DNA of 64,000 nucleotides from Nocardioides luteus (GTDB lineage Bacteria; Actinomycetota; Actinomycetes; Propionibacteriales; Nocardioidaceae): the NCBI RefSeq assembly GCF_015752315.1, contig NZ_JADOVJ010000001.1:3836501-3900500 (forward strand). Reading direction: 5' to 3'. Positions 9,367 to 18,350 of the stretch are shown here, one piece after another. A model generated the notes under the pieces. That model ran no database searches and was not told where the DNA came from. It was given only the letters and a program-made list of their open reading frames with translations. Numbering within the stretch: position 1 is the stretch's first letter; each line of letters begins with the position of its first letter. The translations under genes were made by a program, and so were the position numbers.

Positions 9367-10341
9367 TCACTCCTCGGGAGTGCCGAGATAGGCGACCAGG
9401 GCGAGGTGGTCGGATCCGGACACCTCGACGGTCTCGGTCGCCAGCGCGACGAGGTCATCCCCGAGCAGCACGTGGTCGATGGCGGCCGAAGGCGGAAGAG
9501 GTACGCCGGCGAACCCCTCGGTCGGCCAGGTCGGCTGCCATCCGGCGTTGCTGGCGCGGGCGGCGTCCGACAGGTCGGCGTCGTCGAGGAGGCGCCGGAC
9601 GGTGTGGTGGTCGAGGGAGGCGTTGAGATCGCCCAGGACGAGATCGGGCTTCTCGGCGGCCGCCTCCTTGATGATCAGCTCCTGCTCGGCCGGCCAGGAC
9701 GCGAGCGTCGGCGGGGCCGGATGCGCGACGACGACCCGCCGCTCCCCCACGTCGGCGACCCACGATCCCATCGACGTGTCGAGACGACGGCCCTTGGTGA
9801 TCGGCTGGTCGGCGAAGAGCATCGTCCCGGTGGTGCCGGGCGCGGCCTCGCCGATCCGGTAGGGCAGCTGGTCGTGCAGCATGCTCGACAGCTTCGCGAA
9901 CGCCTCCGGGGTGATCTCCTGGACGGCGAGCACGTCTACCTTGTGCTCACGCACGGTCTCGACGACGGTGTCGACGTCACCCTGGCCCTCGAAGAGGTTG
10001 GTGGTCATCACCGTCAGCGGCTCCCCGGCGCTGGTCTCGCGCGACCCGGCGTAGAGCGGCGCCTGCCAGGCGAGATGCACCGCGAGCAGCATGGCGACCA
10101 CCCCGGCGCCGACCGCGAACCGGATCCTCCCGGGTCCGGCGGCCAGCCACACCAGCACGAGGAGCGCGACCAGGCACAGCGCGTACAACCCGATGCCGAA
10201 CGGCGCGAACGCGGCCAGCCGCACCGCCCGCAGGTCGGTGCTCGCCAGCGCCCGGGAGAGCGTGATCGCCAGGGCGGGCAGCCCACACACGACCAGCACT
10301 CCCCACGCCAGTGCCAGCGGCACCCACCGAGCCCGGTTCAC
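9367..10341 (-). CDS. Membrane-anchored endonuclease/exonuclease/phosphatase (EEP) family protein
   Basis: 324 aa. Three hydrophobic segments occupy the first 95 or so residues, after which an EEP domain begins at LTVMTTNLFEGQG. Catalytic-type motifs are in order: TTNLF, LAVQEIT, VLGDLNAS, IDHVLLGDDL and GSDHLAL. The domain probably faces outside. Nuclease, phosphodiesterase or lipid phosphatase activity cannot be told apart. The start codon overlaps the proB stop as ATGA, so it is the downstream partner of proB, in the place where proA is commonly found. Confidence 0.85.
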   Translation of the reverse strand: MNRARWVPLALAWGVLVVCGLPALAITLSRALASTDLRAVRLAAFAPFGIGLYALCLVALLVLVWLAAGPGRIRFAVGAGVVAMLLAVHLAWQAPLYAGSRETSAGEPLTVMTTNLFEGQGDVDTVVETVREHKVDVLAVQEITPEAFAKLSSMLHDQLPYRIGEAAPGTTGTMLFADQPITKGRRLDTSMGSWVADVGERRVVVAHPAPPTLASWPAEQELIIKEAAAEKPDLVLGDLNASLDHHTVRRLLDDADLSDAARASNAGWQPTWPTEGFAGVPLPPSAAIDHVLLGDDLVALATETVEVSGSDHLALVAYLGTPEE

Positions 10342-11450
10342 AGCACGACCAGATCGTCGCGGTGGATGACCTCCCGAGCGTACGCAGCCCCCAGGTTGGC
10401 CTCGAGATAGCCGGAGGAGCGTCCGGCCAGCCGCGGAATCTCGTCGGCGTCGTAGTTCACCAGCCCACGCGCGACGGCCACGCCGGACGGGCCGACCACG
10501 TCGACCGGGTCACCGGCGTGGAACGCGCCCGAGGAGCCGGTGACTCCGGCGGCGAGCAGCGAGGCCCCGCGGCGACTGATCGCCGCGACCGCCCCGGCGT
10601 CGATGGTGATCGAGCCGACCGGCTCGGTGGCGTGCTGGAGCCACAGCAGCCGCGCCGGGCGCCGCTTGCCGACGGCGTGGAACAGGGTGCCGACCGCCTC
10701 GCCCGCGAGCGCGGCTTCAGCCTGGGCGGCCGAGGTCAGCACGACCGGGACGCCGTCGTCGACCGCGATCCGGGCAGCCTCGAGCTTGGTCACCATGCCT
10801 CCGGTGCCCACGCCCGCCGCACCGGCCTTGCCGATCGTCACCCCGGCGAGGTCGGCCAGCGAGACGACCTCGTCGATCCGCCGTGAGCCGGGCTGGGACG
10901 GCGGGGCGTCGTAGAGCGCGTCGACGTCGCTGAGCAGCACCAGCAGGTCGGCCTTGACCAGGTGGGCCACCAGCGCCGCGAGCCGGTCGTTGTCGCCGAA
11001 CCGGATCTCGGAGGTGGCCACGGTGTCGTTCTCGTTGACGATCGGGAGCACACCCAAATCGAGCAGCTTCGACAGCGTCGCGTCGGCGTTGCGGTAGTGC
11101 GCGCGCCGGTTCAGGTCGTCGACCGTGAGCAGCACCTGGCCGGCGATGATGCCGTGCCGCGCCAGCTCGTCGGTGTAGCGGTGCACCAGCAGCCCCTGCC
11201 CTACGCTCGCCGCTGCCTGCTGCTTGGCCAGCGCCCGCGGACGCTTGGCCAGCCCCAGCGGCGAGAGCCCGGCCGCGATCGCCCCGGAGGAGACCAGCAC
11301 GACCTCCTGCCCGGCTGCCCGCGTCTTGGCGAGCACGTCGACCAGACCGCTCACCCGGGCCGGATCGATGCCCCCGGCGGCCGTCGTCAGCGACGACGAC
11401 CCGACCTTGACCACGACCCGGCGTGCCCCGGTCACGACCTCGCGCTGCAC
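10338..11450 (-). CDS. proB: Glutamate 5-kinase
   Basis: 370 aa; catalyses the first step of proline synthesis, ATP-dependent phosphorylation of glutamate. The amino acid kinase domain begins VVVKVGSSSLT, contains VLVSSGAIAAG, NENDTVAT and GTGGMVTKLEAA, and a C-terminal PUA domain starts around residue 275. The length equals that of full ProB proteins. GTG start at 11450. It lies downstream of obgE on the same strand, 72 bp away, as in many Actinobacteria. Confidence 0.95.
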   Translation of the reverse strand: MQREVVTGARRVVVKVGSSSLTTAAGGIDPARVSGLVDVLAKTRAAGQEVVLVSSGAIAAGLSPLGLAKRPRALAKQQAAASVGQGLLVHRYTDELARHGIIAGQVLLTVDDLNRRAHYRNADATLSKLLDLGVLPIVNENDTVATSEIRFGDNDRLAALVAHLVKADLLVLLSDVDALYDAPPSQPGSRRIDEVVSLADLAGVTIGKAGAAGVGTGGMVTKLEAARIAVDDGVPVVLTSAAQAEAALAGEAVGTLFHAVGKRRPARLLWLQHATEPVGSITIDAGAVAAISRRGASLLAAGVTGSSGAFHAGDPVDVVGPSGVAVARGLVNYDADEIPRLAGRSSGYLEANLGAAYAREVIHRDDLVVL

Positions 11451-11522
11451 CGATCCCCCTCGTACGTCAGCCTGTGCTCTCCGCTGCGCCGGATCCTACC
11501 GGCGCCCGAGCCGGCCGAGCCG

Positions 11523-13085
11523 TCAGTTTCCGCTGGTCGAGCGGGACGACTCGCCCGGGTCGTCCTCGGCCCAGTCGCTGTCCGGGTCGTCCTCGCCACC
11601 GATCTCGTACGCCACGGGGCCGGCCCCGTCACGCAGCCGGCGGGCGACGTCGGCCCGGGCCTCGTACTCCGCCTTGGTCTCCATCCCGGCGTCGATCTCG
11701 CGCCGCCGGGCGGCGGCGGGCCGCTCCTCGTAGAACCGCTGGTCCTCGCCCCGGCGGCCGAGCATCTCGGCACCGGTCTCGATCGAGGGGCGGAAGTCGA
11801 AGACGACCGCGTTGGCCGGGTCGCCGATGATGACGGTGTCGCCCTCCTGGGCCCCGAGCTCGACCAGGCGCTCCTCGACGCCGAGCCGGTTGAGGCGGTC
11901 GGCGAGGTAGCCCACGGCCTCCTCGTTCTCGAAGTCGGTCTGCCGCACCCAGCGCTCGGGCTGCGGGCCACGGACGAGGTATTCGCCGTGCTTCGAGACC
12001 TTGACGGTGAAGCCGTTCTTGCCCTCGACGCCCTCGGGACGCAGCACGATCCGGGTCGGCGGCACCACCGGGACCTCCTTGCGGGAGGCGGCCACCAGCT
12101 CGGCCATCGCATAGATCAGCTGCTGGGTGCCCTCACCCGAGGCGGCCGAGATCTCGAAGACCTTCAGGCCGCGCTTCTCGAACTCGCCGATCGTCATCTC
12201 GGCGATCTCCCGGCCGTCGGGGACGTCGACCTTGTTGAGCGCGACCAGCCGGGGCCGGTCCTCGAGGCCGCCGTGGCGGGAGAGCTCGTTCTCGATGACG
12301 TCGAGGTCGTCGATCGGGTTGCGGCCCGGCTCGATGCTCGCGGTGTCGATCACGTGCACCAGCGCGGCGCAGCGCTCGATGTGGCGCAGGAACTCATGGC
12401 CGAGGCCGCGGCCGTCGGCGGCGCCCTCGATCAGGCCGGGCACGTCGGCGACGGTGAAGGTGATCTCGCCGCCCTTGACGACTCCGAGGTTCGGCACCAG
12501 GGTCGTGAACGGGTAGTCGGCGATCTTCGGCCGGGCCCGCGAGATGGCCGCGATCAGCGAGGACTTGCCCGCGCTCGGGAAGCCGACGAGGCCGATGTCG
12601 GCGACGACCTTGAGCTCCAGGCCGATCTCCCGCGACTCGCCAGGCTCACCGAGGAGCGCGAAGCCGGGGGCCTTGCGCTTGGAGGAGGCCAGCGCGGCGT
12701 TGCCGAGACCGCCACGGCCACCCTCGGCCACCACCAGCTCGGAGCCGGGGCCGACCAGGTCGGCCAGCACGTTGCCGCGCATGTCGGTCACGACGGTGCC
12801 GTCGGGGACGGGCAGCACCATGTCCTCGCCGTGGGCGCCGTTCTTGTGGTCACCGGCACCCTGGCCGCCGTTGGGGGCCTTGCGCTTGGGACTGTGGTGG
12901 TAGTCGATCAGCGTGGTCACGTCGGGGTCGACCCGAAGGATGATCGATCCGCCCGGGCCGCCGTTGCCGCCGTCGGGGCCGCCCAGCGGCTTGAACTTCT
13001 CGCGGTGCACCGACGCCACCCCGTGTCCGCCGCGACCGGCCTCGACGTGGAGGGTGACGCGGTCGACGAAGGTGGGTACAGCCAT
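11523..13085 (-). CDS. obgE: Obg-family GTPase (ribosome assembly / stress)
   Basis: 520 aa. An N-terminal Gly-rich Obg fold ([30 protein letters not shown]) is followed by the GTPase domain with G1 [10 protein letters not shown]2 [11 protein letters not shown]3 [11 protein letters not shown] and G4 ALNKVDVP, then a C-terminal OCT domain and an acidic tail. It acts in 50S subunit maturation and growth control. It normally follows rplU-rpmA directly; here an LLM oxidoreductase gene on the other strand lies in between. Confidence 0.96.
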   Translation of the reverse strand: MAVPTFVDRVTLHVEAGRGGHGVASVHREKFKPLGGPDGGNGGPGGSIILRVDPDVTTLIDYHHSPKRKAPNGGQGAGDHKNGAHGEDMVLPVPDGTVVTDMRGNVLADLVGPGSELVVAEGGRGGLGNAALASSKRKAPGFALLGEPGESREIGLELKVVADIGLVGFPSAGKSSLIAAISRARPKIADYPFTTLVPNLGVVKGGEITFTVADVPGLIEGAADGRGLGHEFLRHIERCAALVHVIDTASIEPGRNPIDDLDVIENELSRHGGLEDRPRLVALNKVDVPDGREIAEMTIGEFEKRGLKVFEISAASGEGTQQLIYAMAELVAASRKEVPVVPPTRIVLRPEGVEGKNGFTVKVSKHGEYLVRGPQPERWVRQTDFENEEAVGYLADRLNRLGVEERLVELGAQEGDTVIIGDPANAVVFDFRPSIETGAEMLGRRGEDQRFYEERPAAARRREIDAGMETKAEYEARADVARRLRDGAGPVAYEIGGEDDPDSDWAEDDPGESSRSTSGN

Positions 13086-13162
13086 GGGTCCAGCCTACCG
13101 ACGGCATGCCCCACACCTGCTATCCGCGCGACGTCCCGCGGTCCCCGGTGCAGACTGTGCGC

Positions 13163-14017
13163 ATGCGAGTAGGAACAGTGATGTGGCCGATCGAGGACTG
13201 GCCGGCGATGGGCGAGCGCTGGGCGCAGGCCGAGCAGCTCGGGTTCGAGACGGCGTGGGTCTACGACCACCTGGCGTGGCGCGGGCACAGCCCGTGGGAG
13301 GAGGCGTTCACGTCGATGGCGGCCGCAGCCGCCCTCACCTCCACGATCCGGCTCGGGACGCTGGTGACCACCCCCAACTTCCGTACGCCGATCCCCACCG
13401 CCGCCGCGATCCGCAGCCTCGACCGCATCTCCGGCGGGCGCATCACGATCGGCATCGGCGCCGGCGGTGACGACCACACCTCCGACGGCGACGTGCTCGG
13501 GCGCGAGTTCACACCCCGCGAGCGCGCCGACCGGTTCGCGGAGTGGACGCGCAGCGTCGACCGGCTGCTGCGGGAGTCGCCGGTCACGATCGACGGCGAG
13601 CACTGGCAGACCCGCGAGGTCACGGTCTCCCCCGGTCAGGTGCAGCAGCCGCGTACGCCGCTGTGGCTGGCCGGCAACGGCCCGCGCGGGATCCGGCTCA
13701 CCGCCGAGGTCGGCGACGGCTGGATCGCCAACCCGCAGGGCGACGACCCGAAGGGCTTCGTCGCCCAGCGGCTCGAGATGCTCCGCGAGGCGTGCGAGAA
13801 GAACGGTCGCGACTACGACAGCATGCCCAAGCTGTCCATGTCCGGCTTCACCGACGAGCCGTGGACCGAGTCGGCCGACGCGTTCGAGGACCTGGCCGGC
13901 TCCTACGCCGAGATCGGGATCACCGACATCGCGCTCCACTGGCCGCGCGCCGGGACCCGGTGGGAGGTCTCGTGGGACACCTTCGAGGCGATCGCGGCTC
14001 GCGCGGCGTACGTCTGA
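13163..14017 (+). CDS. LLM-class (probably F420-dependent) oxidoreductase
   Basis: 284 aa luciferase-like monooxygenase-fold protein. The fold signatures are LGFETAWVYDHLAWRG near the N-terminus, LGTLVTTPNFRTP, GGRITIGIGAGG, and TPLWLAGNGPRGIRL. Members of this size in actinomycetes usually use coenzyme F420; the substrate is unknown. ATG 13163 (MRVGTVMW) is preferred because the fold begins there; an upstream in-frame ATG at 13106 would add residues unlike the family. It runs opposite to obgE and rpmA and interrupts their usual linkage. Confidence 0.88.
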   Translation: MRVGTVMWPIEDWPAMGERWAQAEQLGFETAWVYDHLAWRGHSPWEEAFTSMAAAAALTSTIRLGTLVTTPNFRTPIPTAAAIRSLDRISGGRITIGIGAGGDDHTSDGDVLGREFTPRERADRFAEWTRSVDRLLRESPVTIDGEHWQTREVTVSPGQVQQPRTPLWLAGNGPRGIRLTAEVGDGWIANPQGDDPKGFVAQRLEMLREACEKNGRDYDSMPKLSMSGFTDEPWTESADAFEDLAGSYAEIGITDIALHWPRAGTRWEVSWDTFEAIAARAAYV

Positions 14018-14031
14018 ATGTTTGTCTAGGC

Positions 14032-14120
14032 GGTGTCCTGAGCCTGTCGAAGGGTATGTAGCCCAACCGCCACTTCCCGGTTGGAGTTCCACGTGGGAAG
14101 TGAGTGTTCGGCTGCATACC
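14032..14120. repeat. REP-like unit with 26-bp imperfect stem
   Basis: A GGTGTCCTGAGCCTGTCGAA word (14032-14051) is followed by a large inverted repeat: 14053-14078 pairs with 14095-14120 at 21 of 26 positions around a 16-base loop. It sits directly behind the LLM gene and before the rpmA terminator. Words of the CCTGAGCCTGTCGAAGG type are, to my knowledge, widely dispersed in actinobacterial genomes. Confidence 0.6.
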
Positions 14121-14152
14121 TGGACGAACCGCCACCCCACCCGACGACGCCA

Positions 14153-14182
14153 AAGGGCCCTCTCCTTGCGGAGAGGGCCCTT
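14153..14182. terminator. Strong hairpin terminator behind rpmA
   Basis: Perfect 13-bp stem AAGGGCCCTCTCC / GGAGAGGGCCCTT with a TTGC loop, 12 bp downstream of the rpmA stop. The symmetric stem could also serve the convergent LLM gene. Confidence 0.85.
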
Positions 14183-14194
14183 CGAAAGTCTGGC

Positions 14195-14452
14195 TCAGGC
14201 GTCGCCCGGGACGATGTTGATCACCCGGCGGCCGCGGCGCTTGCCGAACTCGACCGCGCCCGACTGCAGGGCGAAGAGGGTGTCGTCGCCGCCACGACCG
14301 ACGTTGGTGCCGGGGTGGAAGTGCGTGCCGCGCTGGCGGACGATGATCTCACCGGCGTTGACGAGCTGGCCGCCGAAGCGCTTCACGCCGAGGCGCTGAG
14401 CGTTGGAGTCGCGACCGTTCTTGGTGCTTGCCGCACCCTTCTTGTGTGCCAT
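14195..14452 (-). CDS. rpmA: Large-subunit ribosomal protein bL27
   Basis: 85 aa. The N-terminus [20 protein letters not shown] and the [19 protein letters not shown] block are diagnostic of bL27, whose N-terminal arm reaches the peptidyl-transferase centre. It follows rplU with a 36-bp gap and ends at a strong hairpin, so the two ribosomal genes form a closed bicistron separated from obgE. Confidence 0.98.
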   Translation of the reverse strand: MAHKKGAASTKNGRDSNAQRLGVKRFGGQLVNAGEIIVRQRGTHFHPGTNVGRGGDDTLFALQSGAVEFGKRRGRRVINIVPGDA

Positions 14453-14488
14453 CTTCTCAGTCCTTCAAGTATCTCTGGAACGCCGGAA

Positions 14489-14806
14489 TCAGGCGTTGAT
14501 CGCGGTGACCTTGACCTGGGTGTACTTCTGACGGTGACCCTGGCGCTTCTTGTAGCCGGTCTTGTTCTTGTACTTCTGGATGATGATCTTCGGGCCCTTG
14601 GAGGCACCGACGATCTCAGCCGCAACCGAAGCCTTGTCGAGGCCGGTCGTGGTGACGTTCTCACCGTCGACGAGCATGACGACCGGCAGCGTGACCGCAG
14701 CACCGGCCTCGCCGTCGAGGCGGTCGATCTCGATGACGTCGCCGACAACGACCTTCTGCTGCTTGCTGCCAGCCTTCACGATCGCGTACACCGCGGTCTC
14801 CTTCAT
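14489..14806 (-). CDS. rplU: Large-subunit ribosomal protein bL21
   Basis: 105 aa, normal length. [21 protein letters not shown] and the C-terminal [20 protein letters not shown] are typical of bL21, which binds 23S rRNA. ATG 14806 ([10 protein letters not shown]) is preceded by a GGAG-type ribosome site (GTTCGGAGC just upstream on the minus strand); a start at the internal YAIV position is not available as ATG. First gene of the rplU-rpmA unit. Confidence 0.97.
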   Translation of the reverse strand: MKETAVYAIVKAGSKQQKVVVGDVIEIDRLDGEAGAAVTLPVVMLVDGENVTTTGLDKASVAAEIVGASKGPKIIIQKYKNKTGYKKRQGHRQKYTQVKVTAINA

Positions 14807-15098
14807 GCTCCGAACTCAAAGTCTTGTGTCTACCCGCGGCAGCTGTGCACATAAGTGATCACTGGACCCCGAAGCGATAGGTGCCAGCGGTTGCCTGCAG
14901 GAACGGCGCACTGCGCACGCCGAGGGTCAATATTACGTACGCGACCAGGTAGCCGCAAAACGCCGCGACACCACTCCCCCGGACGCTGTCAGGACACCGT
15001 CGGGTCGCCGCCGGGACATTGTGCACCCGAACCCTCGATTCGGGCGATCGGGCGCCCGGTTCGGCCACGTACGCTGCGAACCGGGCACGATTCCGGGC
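14807..15098. other. Divergent intergenic region, rplU / DeoR-type regulator
   Basis: This 292-bp gap separates two divergently transcribed genes, so both promoters lie here. The part near rplU is AT-richer (TGATCACTTATGTGC on the minus strand), as expected for a strong ribosomal promoter, but I cannot assign -35/-10 boxes confidently and see no riboswitch. Confidence 0.4.
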
Positions 15099-15893
15099 AT
15101 GATGGCGCCCATGACGTCGACCGAACCGTCGCACGCGAGCGAGACCCGGCAGGAGGAGATCCTGGCGCGCGCACGTACGACCGGACGGGTCTCCGTCACC
15201 GACCTGGCGCCCGATCTCGGGGTGAGCGTCGAGACGATCCGGCGCGACCTCAAGGTCCTGGCCGACCGCGGCGTCGTGGAACGCGTCTACGGCGGCGCGG
15301 TCGCGCTGGAGAGCGGCAGCTTCGAGACCTCGCTCGAGTTCCGCGCCGGGCGCGATGTCGACGAGAAGCACCGGATCGCCCGCGCCGCCCTCCAGCACCG
15401 GCACGGTGCGGAGACGATCTACATCGACGAGGGCACGATGCCGCAGTTCCTGGCCGAGGAGCTCTTCGGCCAGGGGCCGGCGACGGTCATCACCCCCTCG
15501 CTCCCGGTGGCCACCCGGCTCTCGGCGGACCCCGAGCTCACCGTGATCGTCCTCGGCGGGCGCGTACGCACGATCACCCGCGGCGTCGTGGACCAGTGGG
15601 CGACCCGGATGCTGAACGACCTGGTGATCGACCTGGCCTACATCGGCGCCAACGGGATCTCCCGCGAGCAGGGTCTGACCACGCAGGACCCGTCGGTCGC
15701 CGCGGTCAAGCGCACCGCGATCGAACGCTCCCGGCGGCGGATCTTCTTCGGCGCACACACCAAGTTCGGGGCCTCCAGCCTGTGCCGCTTCGCGGGCGTA
15801 CGCGACTTCGAGCTGCTCATCACCGGCATCGAGCTCCCGGCCTCCGAGGCCCGCCGGTTCGCGGCGCTCGGGCCCCGGGTCGTCCGCGCCTGA
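15099..15893 (+). CDS. DeoR/GlpR family transcriptional regulator
   Basis: 264 aa. The N-terminal helix-turn-helix is SVTDLAPDLGVSVETIRRDL followed by ERVYGGAVA, the hallmark of DeoR regulators. The C-terminal DeoRC sugar-phosphate sensor follows (YIDEGTMPQFLAEEL, VIVLGGRVR, LAYIGANGISREQGLTT). It lies immediately upstream of, and co-directional with, the polyol transport operon and is the obvious candidate regulator, with a sugar phosphate as the likely signal. Start choice among ATGs at 15099, 15102 and 15111 is uncertain. Confidence 0.88.
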   Translation: MMAPMTSTEPSHASETRQEEILARARTTGRVSVTDLAPDLGVSVETIRRDLKVLADRGVVERVYGGAVALESGSFETSLEFRAGRDVDEKHRIARAALQHRHGAETIYIDEGTMPQFLAEELFGQGPATVITPSLPVATRLSADPELTVIVLGGRVRTITRGVVDQWATRMLNDLVIDLAYIGANGISREQGLTTQDPSVAAVKRTAIERSRRRIFFGAHTKFGASSLCRFAGVRDFELLITGIELPASEARRFAALGPRVVRA

Positions 15894-15980
15894 GAAGCGC
15901 CCGGAGAACGGGCAGCAACCGGGCAACTCGGGCGCCGCGACCGGGCTAGGGGGTCCAGCCCGAATTACGCCATCGTGGTC

Positions 15981-15994
15981 GTGACGACAGTCAC
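15981..15994. promoter_or_regulatory. Candidate operator of the polyol operon
   Basis: GTGAC-GACA-GTCAC is a perfect 5-bp inverted repeat 20 bp before the binding-protein start codon, next to the ribosome site GAGGAGG. Its position suits control by the adjacent DeoR-type regulator; this is inference from location only. Confidence 0.35.
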
Positions 15995-16014
15995 ACTGCG
16001 AGGAGGCAGATCGA

Positions 16015-17391
16015 ATGCGGGTACGGAGACGGACCTCCGCAGCGCTGACAGCGCTATCACTGGCGACGGTGATGTTGACGGCATGCGGCACCGGCGGCCT
16101 GGGCGCCGGCGGGACGAGCGCGGGCGAGCACAGCATCACGGTGCTGATGGTCAACAACCCCCAGATGCTCGAGCTCCAGGAGCTCACCGCGGAGCACTTC
16201 ACCGAGAAGACCGGGATCGAGGTGAACTTCGTGGTCAAGGTCGAGCAGGACATGCGCGACACCGCGAGCACCGAGTTCGCCAACCAGTCCGGCATCTATG
16301 ACGTGGCGACGCTGTCCAACTTCGAGATCCCCTACTACGCCCAGGCCGGCTGGATCTCGGACATGGAGAGCATCGCGAACGACCCCGAGTTCGACCAGGA
16401 CGACATCCTGCCGCCGATGACCGAGGCCCTCTCCGCCAACGGCAAGGTCTACGGCCAGCCGTTCTACGGCGAGTCCTCGTTCCTGATGTACCGCAAGGAT
16501 CTCTTCGAGAAGCACGGCATCGAGATGCCGGCCGAGCCGACCTGGGACCAGGTCGCCGATTTCGCCGCCCGGATCGACGAGGCCGAGCCCGACATGCGTG
16601 GCATCTGCCTGCGCGGGCTGGCCGGCTGGGGCGACAACCTCGCCTCGATCACGACCGTGGTCAACACGATGGGCGGCACCTGGTTCGACGAGGACTGGAA
16701 CGCCCAGGTCAACAAGGGCGGCTTCAAGAAGGCGGCCAACTTCTACGTCGACCTGGTCCGCGAGCACGGCGAGGCGGGTGCCGCGACCTTCAGCTTCCCG
16801 CAGTGCCTCAACGCCATGCAGCAGGGCAAGGTCGCGATGTGGTACGACGCCACCTCCGGCGCCGGGTCGCTGGAAGCGGCCGAGTCGCCGGTCAAGGGCA
16901 AGGTCGGCTACGTCGCCGCCCCGCACGACCAGACCCAGAACGCCGGCTGGCTCTACACCTGGGCCTGGGCGATCCAGAAGGCCTCGCGCCACCAGGAGGA
17001 CGCCAAGGAGTTCGTCGCCTGGGCCTCGAGCAAGGAGTACGAGGAGCTCGTGATGGCCGACACCGAGCACGACACCGGCGGGCCGACCAACGTCCCCGCG
17101 GGCAAGCGGGCCTCGACCTATGAGAACCCCGAATACCTCGAGGTGGCCGGCTCTTTCGCCACCCCGACCATGAACGCGATCAAGAACGCCCAGGCCGACA
17201 ACCCCGGCGTCCAGAAGCGGCCCTACAACGGCATCCAGTTCGTCGGGGTCCCGAGCTTCACCGACTTCGGCACCGAGTGCGCCAAGCAGCTCTCCAGCGC
17301 GATCTCGGGCTCGAAGACCACCGACGCGGCGCTCGACCGCTGTCAGTCGCTCGCCCAGGAGTACGGCGAAGTCCAGAAGGAGAAGCAGTGA
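16015..17391 (+). CDS. ABC transporter solute-binding lipoprotein (polyol/sugar type)
   Basis: 458 aa family 1 extracellular solute-binding protein. A lipoprotein signal ends MLTACG, so it should be anchored outside the membrane. EITAEHFTEKTG-like start of the mature fold, GQPFYGESSFLMYRKDLFEKHG and the Trp-rich hinge GWLYTWAWAIQKAS are typical. A strong GAGGAGG ribosome site lies 8 bases before the ATG. Its stop overlaps the next permease start (TGATG). The mannitol-dehydrogenase gene at the operon end suggests mannitol, sorbitol or arabitol as ligand. Confidence 0.9.
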   Translation: MRVRRRTSAALTALSLATVMLTACGTGGLGAGGTSAGEHSITVLMVNNPQMLELQELTAEHFTEKTGIEVNFVVKVEQDMRDTASTEFANQSGIYDVATLSNFEIPYYAQAGWISDMESIANDPEFDQDDILPPMTEALSANGKVYGQPFYGESSFLMYRKDLFEKHGIEMPAEPTWDQVADFAARIDEAEPDMRGICLRGLAGWGDNLASITTVVNTMGGTWFDEDWNAQVNKGGFKKAANFYVDLVREHGEAGAATFSFPQCLNAMQQGKVAMWYDATSGAGSLEAAESPVKGKVGYVAAPHDQTQNAGWLYTWAWAIQKASRHQEDAKEFVAWASSKEYEELVMADTEHDTGGPTNVPAGKRASTYENPEYLEVAGSFATPTMNAIKNAQADNPGVQKRPYNGIQFVGVPSFTDFGTECAKQLSSAISGSKTTDAALDRCQSLAQEYGEVQKEKQ

Positions 17392-18350
17392 TGGCCTCCG
17401 TGACCGCACCTCTACCCACGACAGTGGAGCCGACGGCGACCCGGCCGCCCGCGGCGTACCGGAAATGGGGCCGGGAGTCGTGGAAGCTGCGCGCGCCGCT
17501 GCTGCCCGCGCTGGTCTTCCTGATCGTGGTGACCCAGCTGCCGTTCGTGGCGACGCTGGTGATGTCGTTCATGAGCTGGAGCGCCCAGCCCGACGCACCG
17601 GGGCGCAGCTTCGCCGGCTTCGACAACTTCAAGACCGTGTTCACGACGCCGGCCTACCGGACGGCGGTGCTCAACACGATCGAGATGACCGTGGTCGTCG
17701 TCGGGGTCAGCGCCCTGCTGGCCCTCGGGATCGCACTGCTGCTCAACCACGCGTTCATCGGCCGCGGCTTCGTGCGCACCATGATGATCGCACCGTTCCT
17801 GATCGTGCCGATCGCGGCCGCTGTCTTCTGGGGCAACGGCATCCTGATGACCGGGTTCGGCCTGGTCGACGGCGTGCTGGGGCAGCTCGGGGTTCCCGGC
17901 GCCCAGGACATCGCGTTCCTGACCGACCATCCCAAGCTCGCCATCGAGATCGAGCTGATCTGGCAGTGGACGCCGTTCATGATGCTGATCCTGCTCGCCG
18001 GCCTGCAGTCGCAGGATCCTGAGGTGCTGGAGGCGGCGAGCATCGACGGCTGCAACGGCTGGCAGACGTTCGTGCACATGACGCTCCCCCACGTACGCCG
18101 CTATCTCGAGCTCTCGATCGTGCTCGGCACGATCTTCATCGTCCAGAACTTCGACTCGGTCCTGGGCATGACCGGCGGGCTGAACTCCACCAACATCCCG
18201 TTCGCCGTGTACGAGACGTTCTACTCCGCCAAGGACTACGGGGTCGCCTCAGCGCTGGGTGTCGTCGTGGTCATCGGCTCCCTGATCATCGCGACCTTCG
18301 CGCTCCGCGTCGTGTCGTCCCTGCTGACCGACGAGGAGGCTGCCCGATGA
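17391..18350 (+). CDS. ABC transporter permease, MalF/UgpA-like
   Basis: 319 aa with about six membrane segments after a Pro/Thr-rich cytoplasmic N-terminus. The EAA loop that contacts the ATPase is seen as EAASIDGCNGWQTFVHMTLP. ATG 17391 shares one base with the TGA of the binding-protein gene. It forms the inner-membrane channel with the next gene. No ATP-binding subunit is encoded in the operon, so a shared MsiK-type ATPase elsewhere is expected, as known for many actinobacterial sugar importers. Confidence 0.92.
   Translation: MASVTAPLPTTVEPTATRPPAAYRKWGRESWKLRAPLLPALVFLIVVTQLPFVATLVMSFMSWSAQPDAPGRSFAGFDNFKTVFTTPAYRTAVLNTIEMTVVVVGVSALLALGIALLLNHAFIGRGFVRTMMIAPFLIVPIAAAVFWGNGILMTGFGLVDGVLGQLGVPGAQDIAFLTDHPKLAIEIELIWQWTPFMMLILLAGLQSQDPEVLEAASIDGCNGWQTFVHMTLPHVRRYLELSIVLGTIFIVQNFDSVLGMTGGLNSTNIPFAVYETFYSAKDYGVASALGVVVVIGSLIIATFALRVVSSLLTDEEAAR

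Noticed and set aside
15021..15098. Upstream start for the DeoR-type regulator (MHPNPRFG...)
   Set aside because: The extra residues do not resemble the family N-terminus, which begins a few residues before TRQEEILARA; later ATGs fit better.
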